64,000 nucleotides of DNA, from the NCBI RefSeq assembly GCF_002090135.1, contig NZ_BBRL01000007.1:154315-218314 (forward strand), written 5' to 3'. Made by a program: the position numbers and the translations under genes. How positions within the stretch are numbered: position 1 is the stretch's first letter; each line of letters opens with the position of its first letter. The notes below the pieces were generated by a model, which did no database searches, was not told the origin of the DNA, and saw only the letters and a program-made list of their open reading frames with translations. Positions 27,334-35,268 of this stretch are shown one piece after another. Origin of the DNA: Demequina sp. NBRC 110055 (GTDB lineage Bacteria > Actinomycetota > Actinomycetes > Actinomycetales > Demequinaceae).

Positions 27334-27798
27334 ATGGTGAGGACGATCTCGGGCGGTGGCATCGCGGCGGTGGCGCTGGTGCTCGCAGGTTGCGCGGGCG
27401 CCGCAGATCCCGCGCCGGGCGCCGAGGAGACGGGTGCCGGCGGCGAAGCCGCATGCGCCGCACCGATGGTGCTCTTCGCGCCGCTCGAGGCGGCTCCAGG
27501 TGACACCGTCACAGTGACGCTCGAGGGTATGTCGGACGACTGCTACGACACCGGACAGTACGGCGCCGGACCGGCGGGGGAACCCGAACCGATCGCTGAG
27601 GTCATGGAAGCGATTCTCGTCCCAGTCGACGGTGGGGCCGAGCTCGTGTCGGTGGACGTCTCGCTGGGCGAGTGGAACACCGGCAGCGCGGATTTGGTGC
27701 TCCCCGAAGGTGCGCCCGCCGGCGAGTACACGGCGACCGTCACGCCGGCGCCTGCAGTGTTGGATGTTCCCTCAACCCTGACCGTCACCGCCGACTGA
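27334..27798 (+). CDS. Small lipoprotein, unknown function
   Basis: 154 residues. The signal ends in the lipobox LVLAGC (Cys about 19), followed by a Gly/Ala/Glu linker. The mature part looks like a single beta-sandwich (APGDTVTVTLEGMSDDCYD ... AGEYTATVTPAPAVLDVPSTLTVTAD), with two cysteines that may pair (AACAAP and DDCYD). Start ATG 27334 overlaps an ATGGTG double start; GTG 27337 is the alternative. Function unknown. Confidence 0.65.
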   Translation: MVRTISGGGIAAVALVLAGCAGAADPAPGAEETGAGGEAACAAPMVLFAPLEAAPGDTVTVTLEGMSDDCYDTGQYGAGPAGEPEPIAEVMEAILVPVDGGAELVSVDVSLGEWNTGSADLVLPEGAPAGEYTATVTPAPAVLDVPSTLTVTAD

Positions 27799-27845
27799 GG
27801 CCGGCTCGCCTCATCGCGGGCCGACCGTACTCCCGTATCACCGGA

Positions 27846-28532
27846 TTACCGCGAGCTTGCGTCGGCGCAGCAGTCGTCCTCGCAGGTGGTTTCGCTGCCG
27901 TGGAGCAGAGCACCTGAGGTCGTCGCGCAGCCGTCCCCGCGCCACGCCTCGAGCCCCTCGCGCACCGCGAAGCCGGCGATGACCAGCGCGGCGAGAGGGT
28001 CGGCCCACCACCAGCCGAGCGCGGCGTTGAGGACGAGCCCCACGAGAAGCGCCGCCGAAAGGTAGCTACACAGCACCAGCTGCCGAGAGTCGGCGATGGC
28101 CGTCGGGGAGCCGAGCTCACGGCCCGTGCGCCGCTCGAACCACGCGACACCGGGCATGATCGCGAGGGAGGCCGCCGCAAGCGCGATGCCCACGGGCGAG
28201 ACTTCTGCGGCTTCGGCACCCAGGAGCGCACGCCCCGCGTCGAACGTCACGACGAGGGCGAGGGCAAAGAACGCCCCCGCGATGAGGCGCAGCGTGACGC
28301 GCTCGCGCGTCCGTGGGTCGGGGGCGGCGAACTGCCAGGCAACAAAGGCGGCCGATGCCACTTCTACGACGGAGTCCAGCCCAAACCCGAGAAGCGCGCT
28401 TGACGATGCCGCCGCACCCGCGGCCAGAGCAATGGCCGCCTCGGCGATGTTGTAGACGATGGTGCCCGCGACGATCAGCCGGATGCGCCGGCGCAGCACT
28501 GCGGCGCGGTCGGGCAGGAGTGTGGTCGTCAT
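27846..28532 (-). CDS. Cation diffusion facilitator-like transporter with Cys-rich tail
   Basis: 228 residues, shorter than typical CDF transporters and lacking the full cytoplasmic domain. Five to six membrane helices contain CDF-like motifs: SALLGFGLDSVVEV in helix II and ADPLAALVIAGFAVREG in helix VI. The tail GDGCATTSGALLHGSETTCEDDCC has four Cys and one His and could bind metal. It starts within the stop of the ArsR gene (ATGA) and so is co-translated with a metal-sensor. Export of Zn, Cd, Co or a related ion is likely; the ion cannot be told. Confidence 0.85.
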   Translation of the reverse strand: MTTTLLPDRAAVLRRRIRLIVAGTIVYNIAEAAIALAAGAAASSSALLGFGLDSVVEVASAAFVAWQFAAPDPRTRERVTLRLIAGAFFALALVVTFDAGRALLGAEAAEVSPVGIALAAASLAIMPGVAWFERRTGRELGSPTAIADSRQLVLCSYLSAALLVGLVLNAALGWWWADPLAALVIAGFAVREGLEAWRGDGCATTSGALLHGSETTCEDDCCADASSR

Positions 28533-28924
28533 CAGCAGGTGCATCCTTCCGAGTCGCAGCAGGCGGGGTTCAGTGTGACCGTGAGGGCGAGCATCGCGTC
28601 GAGGGCTTCGGCGAGCGCGGGGTGGGCGAGCGAATAGTGCATGTGGCGACCCCGCCGTTCGGCCACGACGAGCCCGCATCCACGCAAGTGGGAGAGGTGG
28701 TTGGACATCGACTGGCGGCTCACGCCGAGCTCGGATGCCAGGTCCGCAGGGCAGTGGCTGCCGTGACGCAGCGCCAGCACGATCGCGGCGCGGGTGGCGT
28801 CCGACAGGGCGTGGCCGATGTGGGCGACCGCGGCTGTGTGCTCGGGACGCGCGCAGCGGATGTGGTCACGCGGTTCCGTCGCGATGGTGGTCGCGGTGGT
28901 CGAGGTCGGTACGGCGATCGTCAT
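28532..28924 (-). CDS. ArsR/SmtB family metal-responsive repressor
   Basis: 130 residues. The winged helix-turn-helix reads HIGHALSDATRAAIVLALRHGSHCPADLASELGVSRQSMSNHLSHLRGCGLVVAERRGRHMHYSL. Cysteines at the HTH (Cys in GSHCPADL and RGCGLV) and the terminal CCDSEGCTC are probable metal ligands, an arrangement resembling CmtR-type sensors. The start at 28924 was chosen because the upstream in-frame extension runs opposite hisA. A palindrome 15 bases upstream is the likely operator. Confidence 0.9.
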   Translation of the reverse strand: MTIAVPTSTTATTIATEPRDHIRCARPEHTAAVAHIGHALSDATRAAIVLALRHGSHCPADLASELGVSRQSMSNHLSHLRGCGLVVAERRGRHMHYSLAHPALAEALDAMLALTVTLNPACCDSEGCTC

Positions 28925-28938
28925 GTCCACGACGTTAA

Positions 28939-28954
28939 TACATCGTCCGCTGTA
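28939..28954 (-). promoter_or_regulatory. Probable ArsR operator
   Basis: TACATCG-TC-CGCTGTA is an imperfect palindrome, 7-bp arms with one mismatch and a 2-bp centre. On the minus strand it lies immediately upstream of a TATTAA box and the ArsR start, the usual place for an SmtB-type operator controlling its own operon. Confidence 0.55.
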
Positions 28955-29037
28955 CTGTCGAGGAGTGGGGCCGGACCCGGTGAGCCACACAACCCCGCGC
29001 CCCGGTAGCCTGGACCCGCCGCGCACGACGCGGCCAC

Positions 29038-29047
29038 GGCATCGGCC
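29038..29047 (-). repeat. Example of an iterated decamer (GGCATCGGCC / GGCCGATGCC)
   Basis: This intergenic copy upstream of hisA is embedded in CCACGGCATCGGCCGCC, the same extended context as the copy at 23451-23460. Other intergenic copies are at 25809-25818 and 40931-40940; a further copy in the same reverse context is at 32746-32755. About 30 exact copies occur in the window on both strands, in genes and between them. Confidence 0.6.
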
Positions 29048-29083
29048 GCCCTCGCCGGTGCGACACGACTTGAAAGCGAGACC

Positions 29084-29821
29084 ATGACCGACTCCCCGCG
29101 CCTCGAGCTCCTTCCCGCCGTCGACGTCGCCGACGGCCAGGCCGTCCGCCTCACGCAGGGCGAGGCCGGCTCGGAGACCAGCTACGGCTCGCCGCTGAAG
29201 GCGGCTCAGGACTGGGTCGACGGCGGAGCGGAATGGATCCACCTCGTGGACCTCGACGCGGCCTTCGGACGCGGCTCGAACGCCGACCTGCTGGCCGAGG
29301 TGGTCAGGAGCGTCGACATCAAGGTCGAGATGAGCGGCGGCATCCGCGACGACGAGTCGCTCGAGGCGGCGCTCGCGACCGGCTGCCACCGCGTCAACAT
29401 CGGCACCGCCGCCCTCGAGAACCCCGAGTGGACCCGCGCGGCGATCGCCAAGCACGGCGACCGCGTCGCGGTGGGCCTCGACGTGCGCGGCACGACCTTG
29501 TCTGGCCGTGGCTGGACGCGCGACGGGGGAGACCTGTGGGAGGTGCTCGCACGCCTGGACGCCGAGGGCTGCGCGCGCTACGTGGTCACCGACGTGAAGA
29601 AGGACGGCATGCTCTCGGGCCCGAACCTCGAGCTGCTGGGCCAGGTTGCGGAGGCGACGAGCGCGCCCGTGGTGGCCTCGGGCGGCATCTCCTCCCTCGA
29701 CGACATCGCGGCGATTCGCACGCTCGTCGGCACGGGCGTCGAGGGCGCGATCGTGGGCAAGGCGCTGTACAACGGCAACTTCACCCTGCCGCAGGCGCTC
29801 GACATCGCCGGTCGCCCGTAG
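29084..29821 (+). CDS. priA: Phosphoribosyl isomerase (HisA, PriA type)
   Basis: 245 residues, a TIM barrel. [16 protein letters not shown] carries the first catalytic Asp (14); [14 protein letters not shown] carries the second; [10 protein letters not shown] and [11 protein letters not shown] are the phosphate-binding loops. Actinobacterial enzymes of this group usually serve both histidine (ProFAR isomerase) and tryptophan (PRA isomerase) synthesis. No trpF is visible in the window, but absence elsewhere cannot be judged. A 37-base run without a gene upstream holds a copy of the iterated decamer. Confidence 0.94.
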   Translation: MTDSPRLELLPAVDVADGQAVRLTQGEAGSETSYGSPLKAAQDWVDGGAEWIHLVDLDAAFGRGSNADLLAEVVRSVDIKVEMSGGIRDDESLEAALATGCHRVNIGTAALENPEWTRAAIAKHGDRVAVGLDVRGTTLSGRGWTRDGGDLWEVLARLDAEGCARYVVTDVKKDGMLSGPNLELLGQVAEATSAPVVASGGISSLDDIAAIRTLVGTGVEGAIVGKALYNGNFTLPQALDIAGRP

Positions 29822-29844
29822 GCGAGACTCCGGGCCCGGTCCTG

Positions 29845-29942
29845 CCTGCACTCCGGCACGTCATGCGGCCGACTGACGGGCGCGTACGCCGATATCTGCA
29901 CCCCCATACGTCATGTGGCGGATCGACGTGCGCGAGTGCAGG
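29845..29942 (+). repeat. Long imperfect inverted repeat with internal direct repeat
   Basis: CCTGCACTC (29845-29853) is complementary to GAGTGCAGG (29934-29942), and the pairing continues inward through GCACGTC/GACGTGC with two mismatches. Inside, ACGTCATG recurs at 29858-29865 and 29908-29915 with similar flanks (GCGGCCGA and TGGCGGAT). It sits between hisA and sseB and could form a large stem. It may terminate the hisA transcript; the internal direct repeats are not explained by that. Confidence 0.55.
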
Positions 29943-30022
29943 TGGCCTGGGGCGCCGTAGCCACGCGGCCCCTCGCGCGCCTCGCGTGAGCCGCGTCACC
30001 GCCACCCCGTAGCATCGATGGC

Positions 30023-30748
30023 ATGAGCGACGCCGAGCCCTCCAAGGAGATCCCCGAGTCGATCTTTGCCGACGACGACGGTTCGGCCGATGCCCACCTG
30101 GCGCAGGCGCTGATCCGCCACTCGCGCGGCAAGGCGCCATTGGCCGATGTCGTCGACGCGCTCGCGTACGCGCGCGTGCTGATCCCGGTCCTCGCCCAGG
30201 GCGAGCAGCGCCACATGGGCAAGCACGGGCTCGAGCAGGACGCGGTCGCCTCGACGGGCGTGGTCGCGGTGCAGATGCCCGACGGTCGCGCGGCGCTGCC
30301 CGTCTTCACCGACGTCGACGCCGTGCAGGCGTGGAACGCCCAGGCGCGGCCCATCCCCGCCGAGGGTCCGCGTGCCGCGCTCGCCGCGATCGCCGAGGGC
30401 TGGTCGTCGCTCGTAGTGAACCCCGGCATGGAGACCGTCCTGATCCCACGCCCGGCGGTGTGGGCGCTCGGTCAGGGACAGCCGTGGCAGCCTGCGATCG
30501 AGGACGGCGTGGTGAGCGACGCGATCCGGGACGCGATCGTGACGGCCGTGACCCTCGACGAGGCCCTCCGAGCGGTCGATGCCGTCCCGGGCAGGGGAGC
30601 GGAGATCGCCGTGGTGCTCACGCTCGTGGGCGGCCTCACCCGGCCCGAGGTCGATGCCGTGGTGGAGAGGGTCCAGCGCGAGCTCTCGCACTCCGACGTC
30701 GTGGCCCAGCGCATCGACTCGCTCGAGCTGCGCCTTGCGACGGCCTAG
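30023..30748 (+). CDS. SseB family protein
   Basis: 241 residues. The N-terminal 130 residues form the SseB domain (LIRHSRGKAPLADVVDALAYARVLIPVLA ... VAVQMPDGRAALPVFTDVDAVQAWNAQARPIP ... LVVNPG). Proteins of this group are common beside infC in actinobacteria; the cellular role is unproven. TAGCAT 7 bases before the ATG suggests a leaderless mRNA. It is convergent with the protease gene, with a gap of 6 bases. Confidence 0.88.
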   Translation: MSDAEPSKEIPESIFADDDGSADAHLAQALIRHSRGKAPLADVVDALAYARVLIPVLAQGEQRHMGKHGLEQDAVASTGVVAVQMPDGRAALPVFTDVDAVQAWNAQARPIPAEGPRAALAAIAEGWSSLVVNPGMETVLIPRPAVWALGQGQPWQPAIEDGVVSDAIRDAIVTAVTLDEALRAVDAVPGRGAEIAVVLTLVGGLTRPEVDAVVERVQRELSHSDVVAQRIDSLELRLATA

Positions 30749-30754
30749 CGCAGG

Positions 30755-31537
30755 CTAGTTGAGCCCGGCGGCCGCGCCGGAGCCTCCCAAGGCAGCGGCG
30801 CACGCCGACGACTGCGGCACCAGCAGTTTGGGCTGTGCCAGCAGCGAGTTCAGCATGGAGACGGGAACGATATAACTCTGATCCGTCGTGTTCGAGCGCG
30901 CGTAGACCACACCCACCACGTCGCCGTCCTCATTCAAGACGGGCGAGCCGGAGGAGCCAGGCTGCACGACCGCGGTGGTCGCGAGCACGGTGCCCACGGC
31001 GCCGCCGTCGTTGTTCTCGACCGGGTCCTTGGTCGCTCCCAGGACCACGCCGGTGGTGGTGGTGAGGCGGCCGCCGTTGGGGTAGCCCACGACGGTGATG
31101 GCGTCGCCCTCCGCGGGGTCCTCCTGCGCGAGCGCGGCGAAGGCGCCGCCCATCGCGGTGGTGGTCTTGAGGATGGCGAGGTCGGCCACGGTCGTGACCT
31201 CGGCTGCCTCGACCTCGATCACCCGGCCATCGTGGGTCGACACCTCGAGTGTCGCCGAGTCGTTGATGACGTGCCGGTTCGTCACGAGCGTGAACGCGTC
31301 GAGGGCGAAGCCGGACCCGGTCGTGACGGCGCCGCAGCCGCTGTTGCGCACGCGCACCGTCATGCGCTGAGCCGCGGAGAAACCGTCGGGAGACAGGGCG
31401 ACGTTGTTCTGCTCCGGTGCGGCCGAGGGCGCGGGCACCCAGTTCGTGGGCATCGCGCCAGGGGTCGCGGGCAGGGCCGCGCAGCCGGTCAGCGCGAGGG
31501 CTCCGGCGGCGAGGGTGACGGCGAGCGCGCGCCTCAC
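30755..31537 (-). CDS. Trypsin-like serine protease, lipoprotein
   Basis: 260 residues. The signal peptide has a lipobox LTGC (Cys19), so the protease is anchored outside the membrane. The chymotrypsin-fold triad is visible: His89 in TNRHVIN, Asp119 in VADLAIL and Ser196 in PGSSGSP. There is no PDZ domain, unlike HtrA. GTG 31537 overlaps the upstream stop (GTGA), so it is coupled to the membrane coiled-coil gene, and the two products may work together in the envelope. Confidence 0.88.
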   Translation of the reverse strand: MRRALAVTLAAGALALTGCAALPATPGAMPTNWVPAPSAAPEQNNVALSPDGFSAAQRMTVRVRNSGCGAVTTGSGFALDAFTLVTNRHVINDSATLEVSTHDGRVIEVEAAEVTTVADLAILKTTTAMGGAFAALAQEDPAEGDAITVVGYPNGGRLTTTTGVVLGATKDPVENNDGGAVGTVLATTAVVQPGSSGSPVLNEDGDVVGVVYARSNTTDQSYIVPVSMLNSLLAQPKLLVPQSSACAAALGGSGAAAGLN

Positions 31538-32433
31538 TCCGTCAACGCTCCCTGGAACCGCGCGGTCGCGGCGTCCGCGTTGTCGCACAGGTCGGACACG
31601 TTGGAGGCGTACTCGGTGATCTGCTCGGGCTCGTACTCATCCTCGGGGGCCTGGAGGTAGGCCGTGAGCTGTTCGAGGCCGTCGATGCACGAGTTGAGGG
31701 TCGCCGTCGCGGCCTGGCCGAGGCTCAGCGTCTCCTCGAGTGTGGTGATGACCTGGCTGGTCAGTTCCTGAGAATCGAGGGCCGCGGCCTTCTCGGCGGA
31801 CACGTCGGTGAGGCGATCGTTCGAGGTGGCCAACTGCTGCGAGAGCAGGTCCACCTCCTGTTGCTTCTCGGTGAGGTTCTGCTGCACGCCGGCAATCTGC
31901 TCGCCCAGGTCGTAGTTCGCCGACGTCACGTCGTCGGCGTACGCCTGCCACTCCTCATTGATCTGCCACATGCGCCACCCCAGGTAGCCCGCGCCGATGA
32001 GCGCAAGGGCAAGCACGCTCGTGGCGATGATCCACGGGCGGCGCGACTTCGGGGGGTACACGGGGCCGATGACCGGCATGGCTCCCGTAATGGGGTTCGC
32101 CTCGCCCACAATCGGAATCGAGCCGGTCGGGGTGTAGCGGGCCAGGCCGCCGAGCGGGATGTCGCCCTCGGCGGTGACCTCGGCGGCCTTCGGGCGCGCG
32201 GGGGCCGCCGGCTCAGCGACGGCATCGGCCTCAGTTACGGCATCGGCCTCATCGTCGATAAACGGATCGGGGTCGTCGTCGCGCGGCGGTTCGACGGGTT
32301 CGTCGGCGGGGTCACGCCGGGGCAGGATGACCGTGTCTTCGTCGTCGCGGTCCAGATCCTCGTCGAGCGCAGGGTCGCCAGGGACAGCGGGAGTGGTCCC
32401 GTCGTTGGTGGTGGCGTCCTGCGGACGAATCAT
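31534..32433 (-). CDS. Single-pass membrane protein with extracytoplasmic coiled coil
   Basis: 299 residues. An acidic, Pro/Asp-rich cytoplasmic region (1-90) leads via PPKSRRPW to one membrane helix (about 133-153), then a coiled coil (about 160-235: LTEKQQEVDLLSQQLATSNDRLTDVSAEKAAALDSQ) and a helical end with two cysteines (LNSCIDGL and SDLCDNA). No enzyme motif. It starts right after the DUF1844 stop and overlaps the protease gene, giving a three-gene operon. Confidence 0.8.
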   Translation of the reverse strand: MIRPQDATTNDGTTPAVPGDPALDEDLDRDDEDTVILPRRDPADEPVEPPRDDDPDPFIDDEADAVTEADAVAEPAAPARPKAAEVTAEGDIPLGGLARYTPTGSIPIVGEANPITGAMPVIGPVYPPKSRRPWIIATSVLALALIGAGYLGWRMWQINEEWQAYADDVTSANYDLGEQIAGVQQNLTEKQQEVDLLSQQLATSNDRLTDVSAEKAAALDSQELTSQVITTLEETLSLGQAATATLNSCIDGLEQLTAYLQAPEDEYEPEQITEYASNVSDLCDNADAATARFQGALTE

Positions 32434-32835
32434 CTAACTCACAGCCCCCGTGTACTTCTCTCCCGGGCCGTCACCCGGTGCGTCGGGGACCACTGAGGCC
32501 TCCCGGAACGCCAACTGTACGCTTCGTAGTCCGTCACGCAGCGCTCGTGCATGAGTGTCGCCAAGATCCGGTGCGGCAGCCGTGATGAGGCCAGCCAGGG
32601 CGTTGATGAGGGTGCGCGCCTCGTCCAGGTCCTGGTGCTCCTCGCCGTCCTCGGCAAGGCCGCAGCGGAGCGCGGCGGCGCTCAACAGATGAACGCTTAC
32701 CGTAGAGATAAGTTCCACCGCGTTGACCTCGGCCAGGTCTCGGGCGGCCGATGCCGTGGCGGCGGCCGTAGCGGAGGGCACCTGCGAGGCGGCGACGGCG
32801 CCGTCTGCATCGGCGGCGGGCATGTCAGAGGTCAT
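32434..32835 (-). CDS. DUF1844 family protein
   Basis: 133 residues. The core ([22 protein letters not shown] ... [14 protein letters not shown]) is the DUF1844 pattern, a helical pair of unknown role that commonly neighbours infC. AAGGA lies 7 bases before the ATG. It is divergent from infC. Confidence 0.85.
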   Translation of the reverse strand: MTSDMPAADADGAVAASQVPSATAAATASAARDLAEVNAVELISTVSVHLLSAAALRCGLAEDGEEHQDLDEARTLINALAGLITAAAPDLGDTHARALRDGLRSVQLAFREASVVPDAPGDGPGEKYTGAVS

Positions 32836-32840
32836 CGTGC

Positions 32841-32846
32841 TATCCT
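32841..32846 (+). promoter_or_regulatory. Candidate infC promoter (-10 TATCCT)
   Basis: TATCCT on the plus strand points to a transcript beginning near 32853 and a leader of about 208 bases before infC. On the minus strand the same bases hold the DUF1844 ribosome site, so the two signals overlap. Confidence 0.35.
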
Positions 32847-32983
32847 TGTGAGTCGACCGGCTGGGGAATGGATCCCCGGCGCGCAAGCGGAGTCCACCTC
32901 CCACCCTAGGGCCAGTCATTGGGCCGGGGTTCCAGGTCGCGGCACAGGTGGTGTGACAAGACCGCAGGCGCCGCAATCATGGT

Positions 32984-33015
32984 GGCCCTCGTCTGCGTTC
33001 GGACGAGGGCCTTTT
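32984..33015 (+). terminator. Intrinsic terminator/attenuator in the infC leader
   Basis: GGCCCTCGTC (32984-32993) pairs perfectly with GACGAGGGCC (33002-33011) around an 8-base loop and is followed by TTTT. It lies 45 bases before the infC start, inside the likely leader, so it should act as an attenuator rather than an end. infC-rpmI-rplT operons are known to be autoregulated by L20 or IF3 in other bacteria. Confidence 0.75.
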
Positions 33016-33060
33016 CCTATGTCCGGCGAGCGAACAGGTACTCGACAAGAAGGAGCCACC

Positions 33061-33684
33061 ATCAACGAGCCCCGCATCAACGATCGCATCCGCGTTCCGG
33101 AAGTCCGCCTCGTGGGCCCCCAGGGCGAACAGGTCGGCATTGTCCGTATCGAGGATGCGCTCCGTCTGGCGCAGGAGTCTGAGCTCGACCTGGTCGAGGT
33201 CGCTCCGAACTCGCGACCCCCGGTCGCCAAGCTCATGGACTACGGCAAGTTCAAGTACGAGGCGGCGGTGAAGGCGCGCGAGGCGCGTCGTAACCAGGCC
33301 AACACCGAGATCAAGGAAATGCGTTTCCGTCTCAAGATCGATGAGCACGACTACGAGACCAAGAAGGGCCACGTCATCCGCTTCCTCAAGGGCGGCGACA
33401 AGGTCAAGGTCACGATCATGTTCCGCGGTCGTGAGCAGTCCCGTCCCGAGATGGGCCGCCGCCTGCTGCTGAAGCTGGCGGAGGAGCTCGAGGAGTACGG
33501 CGTCGTGGAGAACATGCCCTCGCAGGAGGGACGCAACATGTCGCTCGTCCTCGGTCCTCTGAAGAAGAAGTCGGAAGCCAAGGAAGAGCAGCGTGTCGCA
33601 CGGGAGGCCAAGAAGGCCGCCGATCGTGCCGACCGTGAGCAGCGCGCCGCGGCGAAGACGGCCAAGCAGACGTCCGGCGAGTAA
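33061..33684 (+). CDS. infC: Translation initiation factor IF-3 with ATC start codon
   Basis: 207 residues. IF-3 binds the 30S subunit and rejects non-canonical initiation. The N-domain starts [20 protein letters not shown]; the linker is Lys-rich and the C-domain contains [41 protein letters not shown] basic/Ala tail follows. No ATG or GTG fits the conserved start; ATC 33061 with AAGGAG 5 bases upstream does, matching the rare AUU/AUC starts by which IF-3 represses its own synthesis in other bacteria. Confidence 0.95.
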   Translation: MNEPRINDRIRVPEVRLVGPQGEQVGIVRIEDALRLAQESELDLVEVAPNSRPPVAKLMDYGKFKYEAAVKAREARRNQANTEIKEMRFRLKIDEHDYETKKGHVIRFLKGGDKVKVTIMFRGREQSRPEMGRRLLLKLAEELEEYGVVENMPSQEGRNMSLVLGPLKKKSEAKEEQRVAREAKKAADRADREQRAAAKTAKQTSGE

Positions 33685-33747
33685 GCCGGTCCCATTCGTG
33701 CTCGACCCCCGCACGGGGTGAGGGCCTGAAGTCAGAAAGGGCAGATC

Positions 33748-33942
33748 ATGCCGAAGAACAAGACCCACTCGGGCGCCAAGAAGCGCTTCAAGCTCACCGG
33801 CACCGGCAAGGTGAAGCACTCGCACGCCATGAACGTGCACAAGTTCGAGGAGAAGACGTCGTCGCGCAAGCGCCGCGTGGCGCAGGACGCGATCCTGTCG
33901 GACGCCGACTCGAAGAAGATCAAGAAGCTGCTGGGCAAGTAA
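33748..33942 (+). CDS. rpmI: Ribosomal protein L35
   Basis: 64 residues: MPKNKTHSGAKKRFKLTGTGK and SSRKRRV are the family motifs. It belongs to the 50S subunit. AGAAAGG lies upstream of the ATG. Second gene of infC-rpmI-rplT. Confidence 0.97.
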   Translation: MPKNKTHSGAKKRFKLTGTGKVKHSHAMNVHKFEEKTSSRKRRVAQDAILSDADSKKIKKLLGK

Positions 33943-33967
33943 GGCCCGAGGAATCAAGGAGTAACAC

Positions 33968-34348
33968 ATGGCACGCGTCAAGCGGGCAGTCAACGCCCAG
34001 AAGAAGCGCCGTAGCACCCTCGAGCGCGCCCACGGCTACCGTGGCCAGCGCTCGCGCCTGTACCGCAAGGCCAAGGAGCAGGTCACTCACTCCATGGTGT
34101 ACGCCTACGGCGACCGCCGTAAGCGCAAGGGTGACTTCCGTAAGCTGTGGATCCAGCGCATCAACGCTGCGGCCCGCGCCAACGGCATGACCTACAACCG
34201 CTTCATCCAGGGCCTCAAGGCCGCTGAGATCGAGGTGGACCGCCGCATGCTCGCCGAGCTTGCTGTGAACGACGAGGCCGCCTTCGCGACCCTCGTGGAG
34301 ACCGCCAAGAAGGCGCTCCCCGAGGACGTTAACGCGCCCGCCGCGTAA
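33968..34348 (+). CDS. rplT: Ribosomal protein L20
   Basis: 126 residues, very basic: [15 protein letters not shown], then [17 protein letters not shown] and [20 protein letters not shown], all diagnostic. L20 nucleates 50S assembly and is an operon autoregulator in several bacteria. AAGGAG is 8 bases upstream. Confidence 0.98.
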   Translation: MARVKRAVNAQKKRRSTLERAHGYRGQRSRLYRKAKEQVTHSMVYAYGDRRKRKGDFRKLWIQRINAAARANGMTYNRFIQGLKAAEIEVDRRMLAELAVNDEAAFATLVETAKKALPEDVNAPAA

Positions 34349-34359
34349 GCCTCATTCGC

Positions 34360-35199
34360 ATGACAGGACGCCCCGCCACGCTCGACGACCTCACGCTCAC
34401 CTTGGAGAACACCAAGGCGGAGCGGATCAAGAAGGTCGCGGCCTTGGCGGGGCGTCCTCAGCGTTCCCGGGCCGGCATGCTGCTGGTCGAGGGGCCGCAG
34501 GCGGTGCGTGAGGCGGTGCGTTTCGCCGCCGAGCGCGTGCGAGACGTGTACCTCTCCGAGGACGCACTCGAACGCCACCCCGAGATCGCCGCCGAGGCCA
34601 TCGGCGCCGGCCTCTACGTGCACCTGGGCACCGCCCAGGTCCTCGAGGCCATGAGTTCCGACGCCCAGGGCGTCGTCGCCGTCGTGGCCGATGCAGGTGT
34701 CGCCTTGGATGCGGTCCTGGCCTCCCAGCCGCGCCTTGTCGCGGTGCTGAGCAACGTCCGCGACCCCGGCAACGCCGGCACGGTCATTCGTGCGGCCGAT
34801 GCCGCGGGCGCCGACGCCGTCATCCTCGCCGGCCAGTCCGTCGATCCCGGCAACCCCAAGGTCATCCGTGCCACGGCCGGCAGCATCTTCCACCTGCCCG
34901 TGGTGCGCGCGCTGCCGCTCGAGGACGCCGTGACCGAACTGTCCGCCGCGGGGCTGCGTATTCTGGCCGCCGACGGCTCCGGCACCGTCGAGGTGGGCCA
35001 GCTCGGCGCCGATGCGGACGCCCTCGCCGCGCCCACCGCATGGGTGTTCGGCAACGAGGCCTGGGGCCTCACCGAGGACGACCTCGCGCTGGTCGACCAG
35101 GCCGTGCGCATCCCCATCTACGGTGCAGCCGAAAGCCTCAACCTCGCCACCGCCGCCGCGGTGTGTCTGTACGCCTCGGCGAACGCTCAGCGCGCGTAG
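34360..35199 (+). CDS. TrmH/SpoU family rRNA 2'-O-methyltransferase
   Basis: 279 residues. An N-terminal SpoU substrate-binding domain (LVEGPQAVREAVRF) precedes the knotted SPOUT domain with the three family motifs: LSNVRDPGNAGTVIRAADAAGADAVIL, WVFGNEAWGLTEDD and VRIPIYGAAESLNLATAAAVCLY. Target nucleotide unknown; 23S rRNA ribose methylation is likely. It follows rplT by 11 bases, the usual position next to pheS in actinobacteria, though here GGDEF genes separate the two. Confidence 0.92.
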   Translation: MTGRPATLDDLTLTLENTKAERIKKVAALAGRPQRSRAGMLLVEGPQAVREAVRFAAERVRDVYLSEDALERHPEIAAEAIGAGLYVHLGTAQVLEAMSSDAQGVVAVVADAGVALDAVLASQPRLVAVLSNVRDPGNAGTVIRAADAAGADAVILAGQSVDPGNPKVIRATAGSIFHLPVVRALPLEDAVTELSAAGLRILAADGSGTVEVGQLGADADALAAPTAWVFGNEAWGLTEDDLALVDQAVRIPIYGAAESLNLATAAAVCLYASANAQRA

Positions 35200-35256
35200 T
35201 GCCTGCTGTGACGAGGTTCACAGGCCGGAATCGTCGTCGGTGAGCCCGCGATTCCG

Positions 35257-35268
35257 TACGCTTATGCG
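35257..35268 (+). promoter_or_regulatory. Leaderless promoter of GGDEF gene 1 (-10 TACGCT)
   Basis: TACGCT (35257-35262), 6 bases, then GTG 35269. No ribosome site. Confidence 0.5.
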
